From Ailanthus altissimus (lineage: Eukaryota > Streptophyta > Magnoliopsida > Sapindales > Simaroubaceae): a stretch of DNA of 64,000 nucleotides. Shown in pieces: positions 50,600-61,919 of this stretch (position 1 is its first letter; each line of letters opens with the position of its first letter). The notes beneath the pieces were generated by a model. The model was given only the letters and a program-made list of their open reading frames with translations. It made no database searches and was not told the DNA's origin. The DNA is taken from NCBI GenBank assembly GCA_946807835.1, contig OX327702.1, forward strand, positions 5,518,001 to 5,582,000, given 5' to 3'. The translations under genes and the position numbers were made by a program.

Positions 50600-51559
50600 A
50601 AGATGAGAAAAAAAAATTGATAATAAAAAAATCAAATCAAATCAGCTGATTCAATTTAGTTTGATTTGATATTTTTGATCATAAAAAATTAATTTAGTTA
50701 TATTTTATAAAAAATTGATCGGTTTGATTTTTTTTTTTTAAAAAAAATAATTGAATCGGTTTAATTATTTTTTTTTTATAATTATGTTAATAAAAAATTT
50801 AAATTTATTTTAAATTAAATAAATTATAATTATATTAATATGAAATATACCAAAAAATAGGTCCAAAAAAATGATTTATTAAATTATTTAGAAAATTAAA
50901 TTAAAAAAACTACAATTTAAAATAAAAAATAAAAAAACTCAAAAAATAGCCTAAAATTTTAAAAAAATTTATAATATATAAGAACAAATTTAGTGATTTA
51001 TGTAATGTGTAATAATTTTTTTAATTATATAATATATAACGTAATATATATTAATTTAGTCAACTTAATTTTTTAAAGACTTATATAATAAATAAAAATA
51101 AATTAGTAGTTTATGTAATGTGTAATGAATTTTTTGATTATATAATATATAATGTGTAATAAATAATAATTTAGTCAATTTAATTTTTTAAAGACTTATA
51201 TAATATATAATAACAAATTTTGGTGGTTTATGTAATTTGTAATAATTTTTTTATTATATAATAAATAACGTATAATGTAACGTGTAATAAATAATAATTT
51301 AGTCAACTTAATTTTTTAAACACTTATATAATATATAAGAACTAATTTAGTGATTTATATAACGTGTAATAAAAAATAAAATAAAATAATTTACTAAATT
51401 ATTTGGACAAATAAATTAAAAAAAAGGCTACAAATTAAAATAAATTAAAAAAAAATTGAAAAAATCAAACCGAAAAAAATCGGTTCAATTTTTTCCCTTA
51501 AAAAAGTATATTTTAGTTTTATTTATTCAAAAAAACAAACCAAACCATGGCACCCCTAG
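50600..51559. mobile_element. MITE-like element with 8-bp target duplication (hAT type)
   Basis: TTTTGACT flanks both sides (50592-50599 and 51560-51567), a perfect 8-bp duplication as hAT elements make. The right end reads CATGGCACCCCTAG; its complement CTAGGGGTGCCATGG is a familiar end of plant hAT-type MITEs. The left end (AAGATGAGAAAA) is only weakly complementary. Subterminal CGGTTTGATTT/AAATCGGTTC-like motifs recur inside. There is no coding capacity in 960 bp. Confidence 0.65.
50965..51375. repeat. Tandem repeat of about 115-128 bp inside the MITE-like element
   Basis: Three copies and a partial fourth, starting near 50969, 51085, 51200 and 51328. Each has TATAATATATAA, a GGTTTATGTAAT-like centre, TAATAATTTAGTCAACTTAA and TTTTTTAAAGACTTA. 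The copies differ by scattered substitutions and small indels. Confidence 0.8.
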
Positions 51560-51567
51560 TTTTGACT

Positions 51568-52703
51568 AGGGGTGAGTAGATTTCTTGTTGCGAAATTTTC
51601 AGGTTAGTTCCAAGATAGGGGTTTTGGGTCCGATTGTGATATATTTATTTGTTTCGATGGGGTCGGGCTAGGTTCAAATTTTTTTAAAAAAAATTCAAAA
51701 ATTTCTCAAACTGTTAAATATTTTAAAAATATTTAAAGAGTCAAAGCAAAGTCATTTTGGGTCAGGACGGTCAAGAATTTCTGATATTTTTTAGAAATTA
51801 AAAAAAATTCAAATTCAAATCTTATTTTAATTTCAATTGTGTTAAATATTATAATTCTAAATTTAACTTCGATTTCAATTACGTTAAATGTTATAATTTT
51901 AATTTAATTACGTTAAATATTAATAATTCTAAATCCAATTTTGATTTTAATTACGTTAAATTATATAATTTCAACTTCAATTTTGATTTCAATTACGTTA
52001 AATATTATAATTTAATTTTAATTTTAATTACGTTAAATATTATAATTCTAATTCTAATTGCGTTAAATATTATAATTATAAATTCAATTTCGATTTCAAT
52101 TACGTTAAATGTTATAAATCCAGTTCCAATTTCGATTTCAATTACGTTAAATGTTATAATTTCAAATCCAATTTCGATTTCAATTACATCAAAGCTTACA
52201 ATTTCAATTATGTTAAATGTTATAATTCTAAATTTAATTTTAATTTCAGTTATGTTAAATATCATAATTTCAATTACATTATATGTTATAATTTTAAATT
52301 CAAAATCAATTTCAATTTCGTTAAATGTTGTAATTTTAATTTTAATTACATTAAATGTTATAATTTCAAATCTTATTTCAATTTCAATTACATTAAATAT
52401 TATAATTTCAATATAGGTTTCTTTTCATTTTTTATTTCAATTTATTGAGTAGTGATTATATGTGGCAAAGTTTATTTTTTTGTTCAACAACTTCCAATAT
52501 ATATTGCCATGTGTTAGTTTAAATGCAAAATTATTGAAATACTTCGATTTTCCAGTTCGGTTTCATTAAAGCAAAAACCAAATCGAAATGATCATTTTTT
52601 TTAAAAAAAATCGATCGATTTTTTTAAATTAAAAAATGAACTGAACTAATCAATCTAGTTCAGTTCGATTTTTTAATTTTCGATTAATTTTGCCCACCCT
52701 TAG
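51568..52703. mobile_element. Second MITE-like element, hAT-type ends
   Basis: The left end (CT)AGGGGTGAGTAGATTT and the complement of the right end (TAAGGGTGGGCAAAAT; right end TTTTGCCCACCCTTA) form imperfect terminal inverted repeats of a widespread plant hAT-MITE style. Subterminal TCAGTTCGATTTTT-like sequence is present on the right side. No matching 8-bp duplication was found. It abuts the preceding element and contains a minisatellite. Confidence 0.6.
51800..52420. repeat. AT-rich minisatellite, 30-42 bp unit
   Basis: Around fifteen head-to-tail units built on AATTACGTTAAATGTTATAA followed by TTTCAAATCCAATTTCGATT. Unit length varies from about 30 to 42 bp. Open frames across it (for example 52005-52265 minus, with repeating FNVIEIEI) are only translations of the repeat. 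Confidence 0.9.
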
Positions 52704-53929
52704 TTGATCCTGATTATACGCTTAGGATGGCTCTGAACTAGAACTTGTTAGTTAAAGAGACTTCTGCTTGTGAGAGGATCTCAACTGTCAAATTTTCTTT
52801 CAACGATTGAGATTTCCCTTGACAGCCCTTAATAATTGCATAAATATCTCTCTCTACTCCTTTTTTTGCCTTTTGAGTTTTATATTTTTGTTGGTAGGGA
52901 ATAGGGTCGAGGGCATTCAGGGATATTAGAGGACTGGTCGAGCCCCCAATATTTTTAAAATTTAGGTCTTCAGACTCATTTGTTTACTTTTATATGTTTT
53001 TATAGGCTAAGTGTCATTTTTAACCTATTTTATTTTTTAATAATTTCAACAACTTTTGGATGTCTAAGCCTGCTTTTTCTTTAAAAGACTGGGATAGGGT
53101 TTACAATACCCTAAAACAGGCAGGCTCAGTTGGAGACCTCATGTCTCAACAAAGCTTGGTGAGTGTAAGGCTTGGTTGACTTACTTGTTAAGGTGTCGAG
53201 AACGAGAAGGGGTGGTAGTCTTTTCAAACTTTAAATCACACACACACTCTCTCTATAGTGTTTATCCATATATAATAGTGGTCACTAGCTTGCTTAACCC
53301 TTAGTTTGGGAGGTCAGTAAGGGATTCCCAAGCTACTACTACGTTGCTCAAGTTGACTAGCAGAGTGGTTATTACCCTTGAGGCGAGGAGTGCTAGGCAA
53401 GGCATAGGGTGAGAGAGTTTTTTACTCAACCCTATAGGAAAAAGACCAGTCAATATTTCTACTACTTCTACTAATCTACCGCCACTATTACAATAACTTT
53501 GTACTGGCACAAGCCTTCCTCAGAGCAGTCATATCAGGCTTTTCGGTAACTCATTTTCACTAAATTGTCCCCAACATAAGTAGGATGCAAACGAGGTCAA
53601 GCTCTTTGACCTTCACTTTGTTAGACACACCACTTTGAAAAAGGGATCAGTACAGGTATATAGTGCCTCTTATGAGAAAATGAAAGCATGCAATAAAGGT
53701 GACACGTGTAGATACTACTATTTAGTATGATGCAAGCAAAGCCTTCACATACATCTTGGGGTATTTTCTTTAGTTAAAGTTTAATACTTAGCTAAATTTT
53801 CTTTTTATTAGCTATTGTGTTTAATATTAAAGGATCTTCTTTCATGCATGAAGTCTTTGTTTTCTCCCAGCATTAAGAAGGCATCTTTAGTGCTATTAAA
53901 AAAGGTAGAAACATAGGGAAGTTAAAGTC
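52704..53929. other. Spacer of probable retroelement origin
   Basis: No gene is recognised. Base composition is less AT-rich than the flanks and stretches resemble retroelement untranslated DNA, but no LTR pair was identified. (CA)n and (CT)n tracts lie at 53230-53255. Confidence 0.35.
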
Positions 53930-54540
53930 AATATTAATTAGTTCAAGGAATATTTGTCGAAGGTGAACAAGAAATTGGAGGAGGGCGATTGGGCACTTAA
54001 AGAGTATGGTGCCAAAGTTGAGGAGGTCAAAATGAAGGTTAGTACCACGGAGAGTAAGGTCACTACTCTTCGAAGAGAGATTTATCAGTTAAAGATGGTA
54101 ACTAATTAGTCCTAAACATTGGTAGGTACTTTTTGTAAGGACTATTTTACACTCGTTCATAAGAATAGGAAGCTGAAGAAGAAAGTTGAAGTTGTTCGCA
54201 GCATTGCTTCGAGTGACTTTAAAGACCAGTATTTGAAAGGGGTTGATATGTGTTTTTGAAAATATGTTAATATCTTTAAGGTGCATTACTTAGATTTAGA
54301 CCTAACCTGGTTAGACTTGGAGACTGAGGTACCCCTACAAAGTACTGAGGGCCTTGAGTCGGTGATTAAGATTGCTAGGATGTTTCAAGTATCACTACTT
54401 AAACAAACTCTTCATAAGGCTTGCCTCATTGTCTCCTGATTGAGCACAGTGCCTTTTTTTGCCCCTGCTGAGGATGTTGAAAGCATTCCCATTCTTGGTT
54501 AGCCTAAAAAGCCTTCAGTGCCCCGTACTGCTTAAGATTT
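53930..54540 (+). pseudogene. Coiled-coil protein remnant, probably gypsy gag-type
   Basis: A stop-interrupted plus-strand frame encodes LSKVNKKLEEGDWALKEYGA, KVEEVKMKVSTTESKVTTLR and, after stops, KNRKLKKKVEVVRSIASSDF and LDLETEVPLQSTEG. Charged heptad-like coiled-coil text with these features is common at the C-terminus of plant gypsy gag-like proteins (the Transposase_28 group). Assignment is by style only. A similar gag N-terminal part occurs at 61920-62300. Confidence 0.45.
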
Positions 54541-54598
54541 TAGTCTAAGCACCATTTTTTTTTTATCATTTTTATCTTGAATAACAATTATTCATCAT

Positions 54599-54610
54599 GT
54601 GTGTGTGTGT
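54599..54610. repeat. (GT)n microsatellite
   Basis: Six GT units just before the solo LTR. Confidence 0.7.
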
Positions 54611-54627
54611 ATCTACTCAATGTTTCT

Positions 54628-55614
54628 TGTTGCGAATATCAAGCCATGCACTTCAGTTTGACACCCCTATGACATCAATTAAGCCACAACCTTGATACCT
54701 CTTTTACTCTATGCGAAGCGGAAAATCATAACTCATACCATAAGTAAGAACACATAATATTAATACACCAATAAAGATAAAGAAGGCAAACCAATCAACA
54801 AGACATAAGATATACATGGTTTGGCCTAAAATTGCCAACGTCTACGGAGGATCCATGATCCAACTTCTTATTATTGATATAGATCACTAAGTATCTTTTT
54901 ACATCATCAATGATCTCACAAGACCCCTTAGTATCTCCCATAGAGACCTATAAGTATCTACCCTTGATCACCATGACTCTCTAAGACCTCTTAGTATCTC
55001 CTTATAAGAGATTTTTTTACAAGGAACATAAGAATAGCCCGAGCATCTAAGCCAAAAGGATCTATGGTGTTTCTCTTTTATTCACTCAAAGAACCTAAAG
55101 AAAAAACACTCCCTAAAAGTTACACCTTAGTGCACCACGCACTTAGTAACTACCTAGCTCTTCTATTCTCTCTTATGGTTACATCTTCAAACCTTAGATG
55201 CTTAATCTTAAACAAAGGTTTTACAAGTGTTTTTATAGGGTGTATTTCGTGCCTACTAACCCTGTTTCTTGTTGAAGTAAGAGTCCACTTATTTTAAAAG
55301 TCCAAAACTTCCCAAAACTTAAAATCCCGAACCAAAATGGACATCTTGACACACTTGGGCGCTACGGCGTTGGCTCTTCTCGTGCCCATCACCGCGACAC
55401 TTGGGACCCAGCGTTACGGCGCTGGCAGCTTCTCCCGCGATTTCTTCATTTCCTTCGCGTCTTTGAGTCCCGTTTCAGTTTTCCTTTCATGTCCCACATG
55501 TCCTAGACTTCTTCATACGTGTCCCACACATTCTAAACTTCTTATGACTCTCCACTTTGGTATTCATCTCAATTCTTGTCCAATCAAGATTATTGAATTA
55601 CCAATTTTCCAACA
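54628..55614 (-). mobile_element. Solo LTR of the copia family seen at 35952-39138, antisense
   Basis: The minus strand begins TGTTGGAAAATTGGTAATTC and follows the copia LTRs (GACAAGAATTGAGATGAATA, GTGTGGGACACGTATGAAGA, a GC-rich segment, then TAAGTGGACTCTTAC). On plus it begins TGTTGCGAAT, so both ends obey TG...CA. TTTCT stands on both sides (54623-54627 and 55615-55619), a perfect 5-bp target duplication, and no internal domain is present. It probably arose by LTR-LTR recombination. A short frame at 55337-55624 is LTR sequence, not a gene. Confidence 0.85.
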
Positions 55615-56134
55615 TTTCTTTTAAATGGTGATAATTTATCTATTAACATCGAATAATTACTAATTGAACACCAGTGATCTAAATTGGTATTTAAGTAATT
55701 GGTTGAACACTTATGATCTGAATAGCAAAGTGAGGTTGTTTGAAAAATTTTGCATAGTTTTTAGCATAGGTTTGTTACTTACTCCTTGGTGATTTCTTTT
55801 TTTCTTTTTGACCTAAGGAGTGTAGTTTACTTAATTCTTTAGGCAAGCATGATTTTTATTTACAAGGAGTGTAGATTATAAAGAATAGTCCTTTTGATGA
55901 TTGTCACAGATTTTTGTTGATTACTTTAAATTTTCTAAGCTGATCAAGGTATTGGTTATTCTTGATTATCAATTTAGTTAGAGTCTTATCTTTTTTGTTG
56001 AACTTTTCTCGATTTTTCTCAGATTTTAACCATAGTCTTTCTTTAGGAAATTTGTTCATTTTATTAAGTATCCAATTTTTTTTCTAGGTTTTAACCCTGG
56101 CCATTCTTAGGAATTTCATGACTTATAATCACTA
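55615..56134. other. Spacer before the glycosyltransferase pseudogene
   Basis: AT-rich DNA with no gene recognised. No exon 1 of the glycosyltransferase pseudogene was found here. Confidence 0.4.
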
Positions 56135-56320
56135 AGATCTACACTATTGATCCTTTGTAGAAGCTACATATATTAAAAAGCACACAATTAGCCTCATCCA
56201 ATGCTATTCTACAAAAAGAAAGACCAAAGCTGCTTGGTTCAATTCTTAGCCGTCAAGATTAGTTTTGTATGCAAGTTTCGGGAGTTTGGTAGGTCTCACG
56301 AAAGATTAAGTGTGTTTGAG
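56135..56320 (+). pseudogene. Glycosyltransferase pseudogene, upstream fragment
   Basis: Corresponds to the exon 2 segment of the intact gene from KIYTIGPLHG to SFGSF. Visible matches are ATCTACACTATTGATCC, TCCAATGCTATTCTACAAAA, AGCCGTCAAGATTAGTTTTG and TTTCGGGAGTTTGG. Stops and frame changes are frequent. The alignment stops near 56320, where unrelated AT-rich DNA begins. Confidence 0.8.
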
Positions 56321-58034
56321 AAAAGATTTATAATATTTTATAAGTTACAGAATTTAAATATTTTAAATATAGCATTTATGTTAGTTTTTTTTAAACATCA
56401 TCAAATATAATATTATTCAAATATTATTAATATTACATTATAGGACTAATGATATAACATCAGAAGATTACCAGACACTACACAAAGATTAAATAATTTT
56501 ATTATAGCCTACTCGAACCTAGTCTATTAATTTAAGAGATCCAATTAAAACTCCATTATAGGACATCATCCCTATAAGTAGGGATAATTGCCTGTCTTGT
56601 TAAGGATGAGAAGTCCTACCTTCATGTAGGAGGGACAAAACAACTCTCACGTAGGAGGGGCAAATAATCCTCAAGTAAGAGAAAAATTACAAAACATCCA
56701 TACATTCAATGCATCCAACACAGTTCCTATTCTACCATCAAACCCTAATTTAAGGCCAACAACACATATCAAAGACAAGTGTAAATGGATAAATTAAGGC
56801 TAGATAGCCACCGAAATTGGGATGGCAACGACGATCGCTGTTGCCCGACGAAGGTTGGCAACAGTGATTGGTTCTAAGAGTAGTAGGGAAAAAATCATAA
56901 GCGCGTCGATCGACATAGACTGAGGAAGATTGAAAAAGTCAGAGGGCTCGATTAGAGGTTTGATGAAGCTCGACGGGGTAGATATGGCTCGGTAAAGGCT
57001 GTGAAGGCCCGACGGAGGTCGAGGAGGCTTGGTGGTGGCATAGAAAGCGCAACGATGGGCGGGGGTACTCTGCTGGTTTATTCACCTGGCTGGATTGCTG
57101 ACTAGAGAAAATGTTCGAAATAGAGACGAAAACCAAAAAAACGTAAAAATAAAATAAAATACTATTTTTCTTTTTTTTAAAAAGAAGTGGGAAGGTATTT
57201 TTAAGGAGAAGAAGTCTTACTTTTGGTCCTTTTATGTTGGAAGTTATTAACAATAAATTATCATAATTACATAGTGGTATAATATTTTAAAATTAGTTAT
57301 TAAATTGAGATTAAATGTGTGTGAATTATAACATTTATATATTATTAATATTTGAGAGTTTTATATATTGAATTATTATTTGAGTTATAATATATTAAAT
57401 TATTCTTATTAATATTAGAATTAATACCTAAATTATCTACCTTTATATAAATGATGCTAATCCTTTTTTTTATTCGTAGTTAGAGGAAGTGAAGAAGAGA
57501 AGAAAAAAAAAGAAAACTGATCCATATAAGAGTTATAGAATATTAAATTATTTTTATTAATATTAGAATTAATACTTAAACTATTTACTAGAATTAATAT
57601 CACTATATAAAGGATGCTAGCCCCCTTTTTTTTATCGGTAGTAGAGGAAGTGATGAAGAGAAGAAAAAAAAACATATAATCAGTCCATAGACTTTTAAAT
57701 CATATATTTTATATATTTATAAGCAATTATAACAATTAAGATATGGTATTATCTTCCGGTGGTTGCATTCAGATGGAGAACAATTACGAGTATAGAGTTG
57801 ATTCTTGGACCATATACATTCGTCACTAACCACATGAGAAAGAAAACTATTTGAATTTAAAACAATACTATTTAATATGTTTCTACTTTGCTTAGATAAA
57901 TTTTTTTTACTATATATATTATAATTTTATATTATAATTATTATTAATTTTTATCTTATAAATATTTAATAATATATATTTTAATATATAATTGAGTAAT
58001 ATTTAAAATATATATGCAAAAAAAATGTTGGACT
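56321..58034. mobile_element. Foreign segment of about 1.7 kb splitting the pseudogene
   Basis: This DNA has no counterpart in the intact glycosyltransferase and separates the two pseudogene pieces. It contains a GC-richer part (56540-57060) and a direct duplication of about 140 bp (57395-57530 and 57540-57680, each with TTATTAATATTAGAATTAAT and AGAGGAAGTGA). The ends and any target duplication are unclear, so the type of element is unknown. Confidence 0.5.
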
Positions 58035-58530
58035 TAGAGCTTCAGGATAGTGAACGGTAGAAAACGGTTAATATGGGTAACAAGATCCGACTTGATCTTC
58101 CGGAATCTGGATTGGCCCCAATTCTAATGGACCTCAGAGAAGGATCCAGGAAAGGGGGTTCATTGTTAGCTGGGTCCCCCAAGAGGAGGTCCTGGCCCAC
58201 CGAGCCATTGTTGGATTTTTGTCCCACAGTTGCTGGAACTCAACTTCGGAGAGTATTGCTGGAGCGCCTATGATTTGTTGGCCTCAACTTTCTGATCAGA
58301 ATGTTAATAGCTAGTGTGTGAACGAGATTTAGAAGATCGGATTTGATATGAAGCACACGTGTGATAGATCAACGGTTGAGAAGTTAGTGAGAAACTTGAT
58401 GGATGATAAGAGAGAGATGATCATGGACTGGAATCATCGGATAAAATTGCAAGGATGGCTGGCGACGCTATCAAGGAAGGCGGGTCCTCTTGAGGGCATC
58501 ATATCAATGATACATGCGCTTTGACAACAT
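58035..58530 (+). pseudogene. Glycosyltransferase pseudogene, downstream fragment with PSPG region
   Basis: Matches the second half of exon 2 of the intact gene: ATAGTGAACGGTAGAAAACG, ACAAGATCCGACTTGATC, TTGTTAGCTGGGTCCCCCAA (the PSPG start, [15 protein letters not shown]), TTGCTGGAACTCAACTTCGG, ATTTGTTGGCCTCAACTTTC, and GATATGAAGCACACGTGTGA to ATCAACGGTTGAGAAG. In-frame stops and small indels (for example TAGTGTGTG in place of AGGTGTGTG) disable it. Its PSPG keeps the standard Trp (ICWPQ) that the intact gene has lost. It is strongly similar to the intact gene, so the duplication is fairly young. Confidence 0.9.
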
Positions 58531-58921
58531 CAATGATACATGCGCTTCCGAGAAAATACTTTGAAAACTTGCGAATTACTAGTGTAAAAGTAATAGTACA
58601 AAAACTGCAAAGATTAATATCTTTGGAAGTAATGTATATTCTAATGCTAGTGGTACCAGAGAGATCATAAGATTGTGTCTGTTTGAGGCAAATAAGGCTA
58701 ATTTATTACGATTCTGATTAGGACTTTTTATACTTGTTTGATTGGAGAAAATTTCATTTGTTTTATGGGAATAGCATAGTTTATTACTTTAAAACCTGCG
58801 GTTAAGATATTACAGAGAGAAAGTGCAACGCATCATTCCGCATCAAACATAACACACTCGGCAAAACAAGAACTGAATTTATAAAAACGGAGAGAACTGT
58901 AACAACATTGCAATGAGGACC
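58531..58921. other. Spacer and 3' region of the small heat-shock protein gene
   Basis: About 390 bp, which should include the 3' untranslated region of the small heat-shock protein gene (minus). No other feature is recognised. Confidence 0.45.
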
Positions 58922-59356
58922 TCAACCACTGATCTGAATGGATTTGACCTCTGGTTTCTTCTCCTTCATTTTCGGAACCGTGACAGTGAGGACGCCATTC
59001 TCCATTGATGCTTTCACTTGATCAACCTTAGCATTCTCTGGCAACCAGAATCTCCTGAGGAATTTGCCTCGGCCCCTCTCAATACGATGCCATTTTTCAT
59101 TCTTGTCTTCTTTCTCGACGTTCCTGTCTCCACTTATCTGAAGAACTCTACCTTCCTCAACTTCAACTTTCACTTCCTCTTTCTTGAGACCTGGAAGATC
59201 AGCCTTGAATACATGGGCTTCTGGGGTTTCCTTCCAATCCACTTGGGCATTGGCAAATGTTGATACTTCATTGTTGGAGCCAAAAGGTGCCCAGATATCA
59301 GAGGAAAATGGGTCGAAAACGCTCCTGTTTCCTAACATAGATGGAATCAGAGACAT
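58922..59356 (-). CDS. Class I small heat-shock protein (cytosolic, 144 aa)
   Basis: A complete intronless gene. The N-terminus [20 protein letters not shown] matches the class CI signature (MSLIPS...FDPFS). The alpha-crystallin domain runs from about residue 36 ([20 protein letters not shown]) to 129, with KADLPG, the FLRRF arginine-containing strand (99-103) and GVLTVTVPK (121-129). The C-terminal tail ends VKSIQISG, giving the I-X-I oligomerisation motif (140-142). Such proteins form dodecamers that hold unfolding clients during heat stress. 144 residues is slightly short for the class. The usual RRFRLPEN reads RRFWLPEN (Trp104). A TATA box and a heat-shock element lie upstream at the expected distances. 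Confidence 0.96.
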   Translation of the reverse strand: MSLIPSMLGNRSVFDPFSSDIWAPFGSNNEVSTFANAQVDWKETPEAHVFKADLPGLKKEEVKVEVEEGRVLQISGDRNVEKEDKNEKWHRIERGRGKFLRRFWLPENAKVDQVKASMENGVLTVTVPKMKEKKPEVKSIQISG

Positions 59357-59450
59357 CTTTGCTTAAAGCAAGTGACTGATGCACAATAGAACTTAATATT
59401 TGGCGAGTGCTTTAGTCTTATTGATGGATTGAATGAAGCGTAGCAAGTGA

Positions 59451-59460
59451 TATTTATAGG
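59451..59460 (-). promoter_or_regulatory. TATA box of the small heat-shock protein gene
   Basis: CCTATAAATA on the minus strand, about 95 bp before the start codon, leaving a leader of roughly 65-70 bases, usual for class I genes. Confidence 0.8.
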
Positions 59461-59479
59461 GATATGGATTGTTTGGTTT

Positions 59480-59499
59480 TGAAGTTTCGGGGCACTTCT
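59480..59499 (-). promoter_or_regulatory. Heat-shock element
   Basis: On plus, tGAAgtTTCggGGCacTTCt shows four alternating GAA/TTC-type 5-bp units with one imperfect unit (GGC). It sits about 20 bp upstream of the TATA box, the typical position for binding of trimeric heat-shock factors. Further TTCTTC runs occur at 59550-59562 and 59580-59590. Confidence 0.7.
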
Positions 59500-61919
59500 C
59501 TTCTCTGTTGTTCGATCTAGACGTGTCATGCTTCATCTATAACCTTCCACATTCTTCTTCCTCTAGCGTGGCAATGGCTTTTTCTTCCAAGTCTGCTTTC
59601 CAAGCATGTAATCTTTGGCGATTTCTGGTCTCGTCTTAAATTGTGCTCCTTGTAAGAAGGTTCTGGTATATTAGTTGGCCTTGCCCAAGGCCTACGCTTA
59701 ATGCTTAGCCTTTGCTCTGAGCTGTGGTAAAAGCCCTTGCAAAAAATGTATCAGAAATATTTGCTAGCCGAAGATCCAACCGGGCATATTCAGAATCTGA
59801 GCGGGGCAGGTCAGTGATCTTTGTGCTTGCTGGATTAGGATCCAAAATGAGAAAGATTAGGTAGAGGGTGTAGCAAGAGTGATGATAAATACACCCCGCC
59901 TTAAGAGCCCCTTGTTCGTTAATTTGGATAAATGGAACGATGGACAATTATCCCCCCACCCAAAAATAAAAAAAAATAAAAAATGATAAGATGAATCTTA
60001 CATTTATTTTATTGACTCTGGAATGTGAGAGATCTTAAGCTTACGAGTTAAATTTATTTTTTTAAGAACAATAATTAAATTTACTAAATGGCTAGATTGA
60101 GATGATCATTTTTTTTGTGTACTAGGCTCTAAAAGTCTCTTATAACTACAAATAAAGTTAGGACACGTTAGAGTTTTTTTTTTGACGATGACCATTTGAT
60201 GCTTAAGTCAATAATAGGTTTACAAAAAAGAAAAAGAAAAAAAGAAAGCAATAGAATGAGAGGTTTTATATTTGATGCGTAGATGCGACTTCTATAATTA
60301 CAATTTGTTCAAGAAAAAGAGTTTATATTTCAAAGTCGATCTAAAAGTCCCCTCACCCTTTTTTTTTATATTTATTATTTAGCCTAATTTGTATTTGGTT
60401 ATGGAGTTCTATTAGAATTTGGACATATCTTTTCTTTTCTGTTTTGAACTTATTCCGAGATTATAAGAATAGAATTTATACTAAAAATCTTAAAATTTTG
60501 AGATTCTCATAATTCGAGCCTTCAGTCGATATATATCTTTTGTATTTCCTTAAGAGGGTTTTAGTGGTTTGTCTTAGTTAGAATATATTACAAGAAAAAA
60601 AATTGATGCCGAAGATCATGGGCAAGTTTTGAGGATACTATTTTGTTTAATATCAGGTCTTTCTATTGGTGGTGAGGCGACGCTTGGGGTGCCTGTATAA
60701 TAGGCCTCATGGGTCTCAAGTGAAGCGTTATCGAGATATTTGAGTTCGGGGTTCATGAGATGCGCTAGGAATCTAGAGGCTGTGGGCTGCATTGGACCAA
60801 AATCTAGTGAGAAACACGGGTCCCTCAATTTTAATTGTTGACTTGTCAACACTAAAAACTTCATTGTAGTCCTTAGTTGGAGGACTCATCCTCAGACCCA
60901 TTGTTTTTGGGGTGTTCTTAAAATATTCTAGTAACATGCATTCTCGGTCTTGCTTAAGTATAATTCTTAAGATTTTGTGGATTTGAAGCTATTTATTATT
61001 CAAAATTTAAAATTTAGGCAAATACTTCATTAAATGTAGACGTCTCTTTAAAAATCATATGCTTTTATCCATTACCCTTTTAAAGATCTAAGGGCTAGGT
61101 TAACAGTGTGTAAAAGACGTGTATGCCTTCTTAGCTTTTAGATCTTAATTAAATGGTCATCTTGTTCCCAACGGTTGTATCAGTTAGTTAAAGAGATGTT
61201 TTTGGGCATGAACTCATTTGGACCATCTAATTACTTAAACGGCTTTGATTGATTCGGGGGCTTATTATAAATATAAGAACTTTGAGCCATTTTTAATACT
61301 TTTACATATTCTAGCATTTTAGAGAGAAAGTGTGTGTGTGTGACTTTTTCTTTTCTCATTCTAGAGAGATAAAGCACTATAACTGCAACAATAACTTTGG
61401 TGATTAATTTTCTTACTCCGGCCTGTGATTCTAATCATCATTTCATTTATCTCTAGCCTATATTCGGCAACCAACAATAAGTTTTTTTCCTTCACCATTC
61501 TCTTTCTTCAATTTTTTTTATTGGAGGATGTTGTTGTTGGATATGTATATATCTTCTTGAAGCATGCTTATATTTTTGGTATTATAAGCATTTTCCTTAA
61601 TGACAATAATGGTTGCCTGATTGTTTCTAGATTTATTGTGTATGATATATGTTAATTGTTCCTTTTTCTTAGGTCAAAATGTCTAGTCTTGCCAAAATAT
61701 GTTCCTTGTGGCTTAGGTTTATTTTAATCTTTAGATATATTAGCTCACAACCAAATTGGATCTTATAGCATAAAAAATTGAGTTAACGTAGATATTAGGT
61801 CTGACCTGAGCGATGTAGAGGAAAAGGAGACTCCCATGATATTAAGGAACAATTGGTCTGCCTAGTTTTAAGGAAGCTCAGCTTCTTAGGGGTTAATAAT
61901 AGAATTTATCTAAGAGGTA
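59500..61919. other. Spacer, partly LTR-like
   Basis: No gene is supported. Short minus frames at 59705-59947 and 60616-60864 are not recognisable. From about 60830 to 61680 the DNA looks like a gypsy LTR and leader: TTATTATAAATATAAGAAC (TATA-like) at about 61264, then a GAGAGAAAGTGTGTGTGTG stretch, and a gag-like relic begins at about 61920. LTR limits were not defined. Confidence 0.4.

Noticed and set aside
52005..52265. 86-codon minus frame and 68-codon plus frame (52210-52416) with repeating FNVIEIEI-like text
   Set aside because: They are translations of the AT-rich minisatellite; open on both strands because the repeat has few stops.
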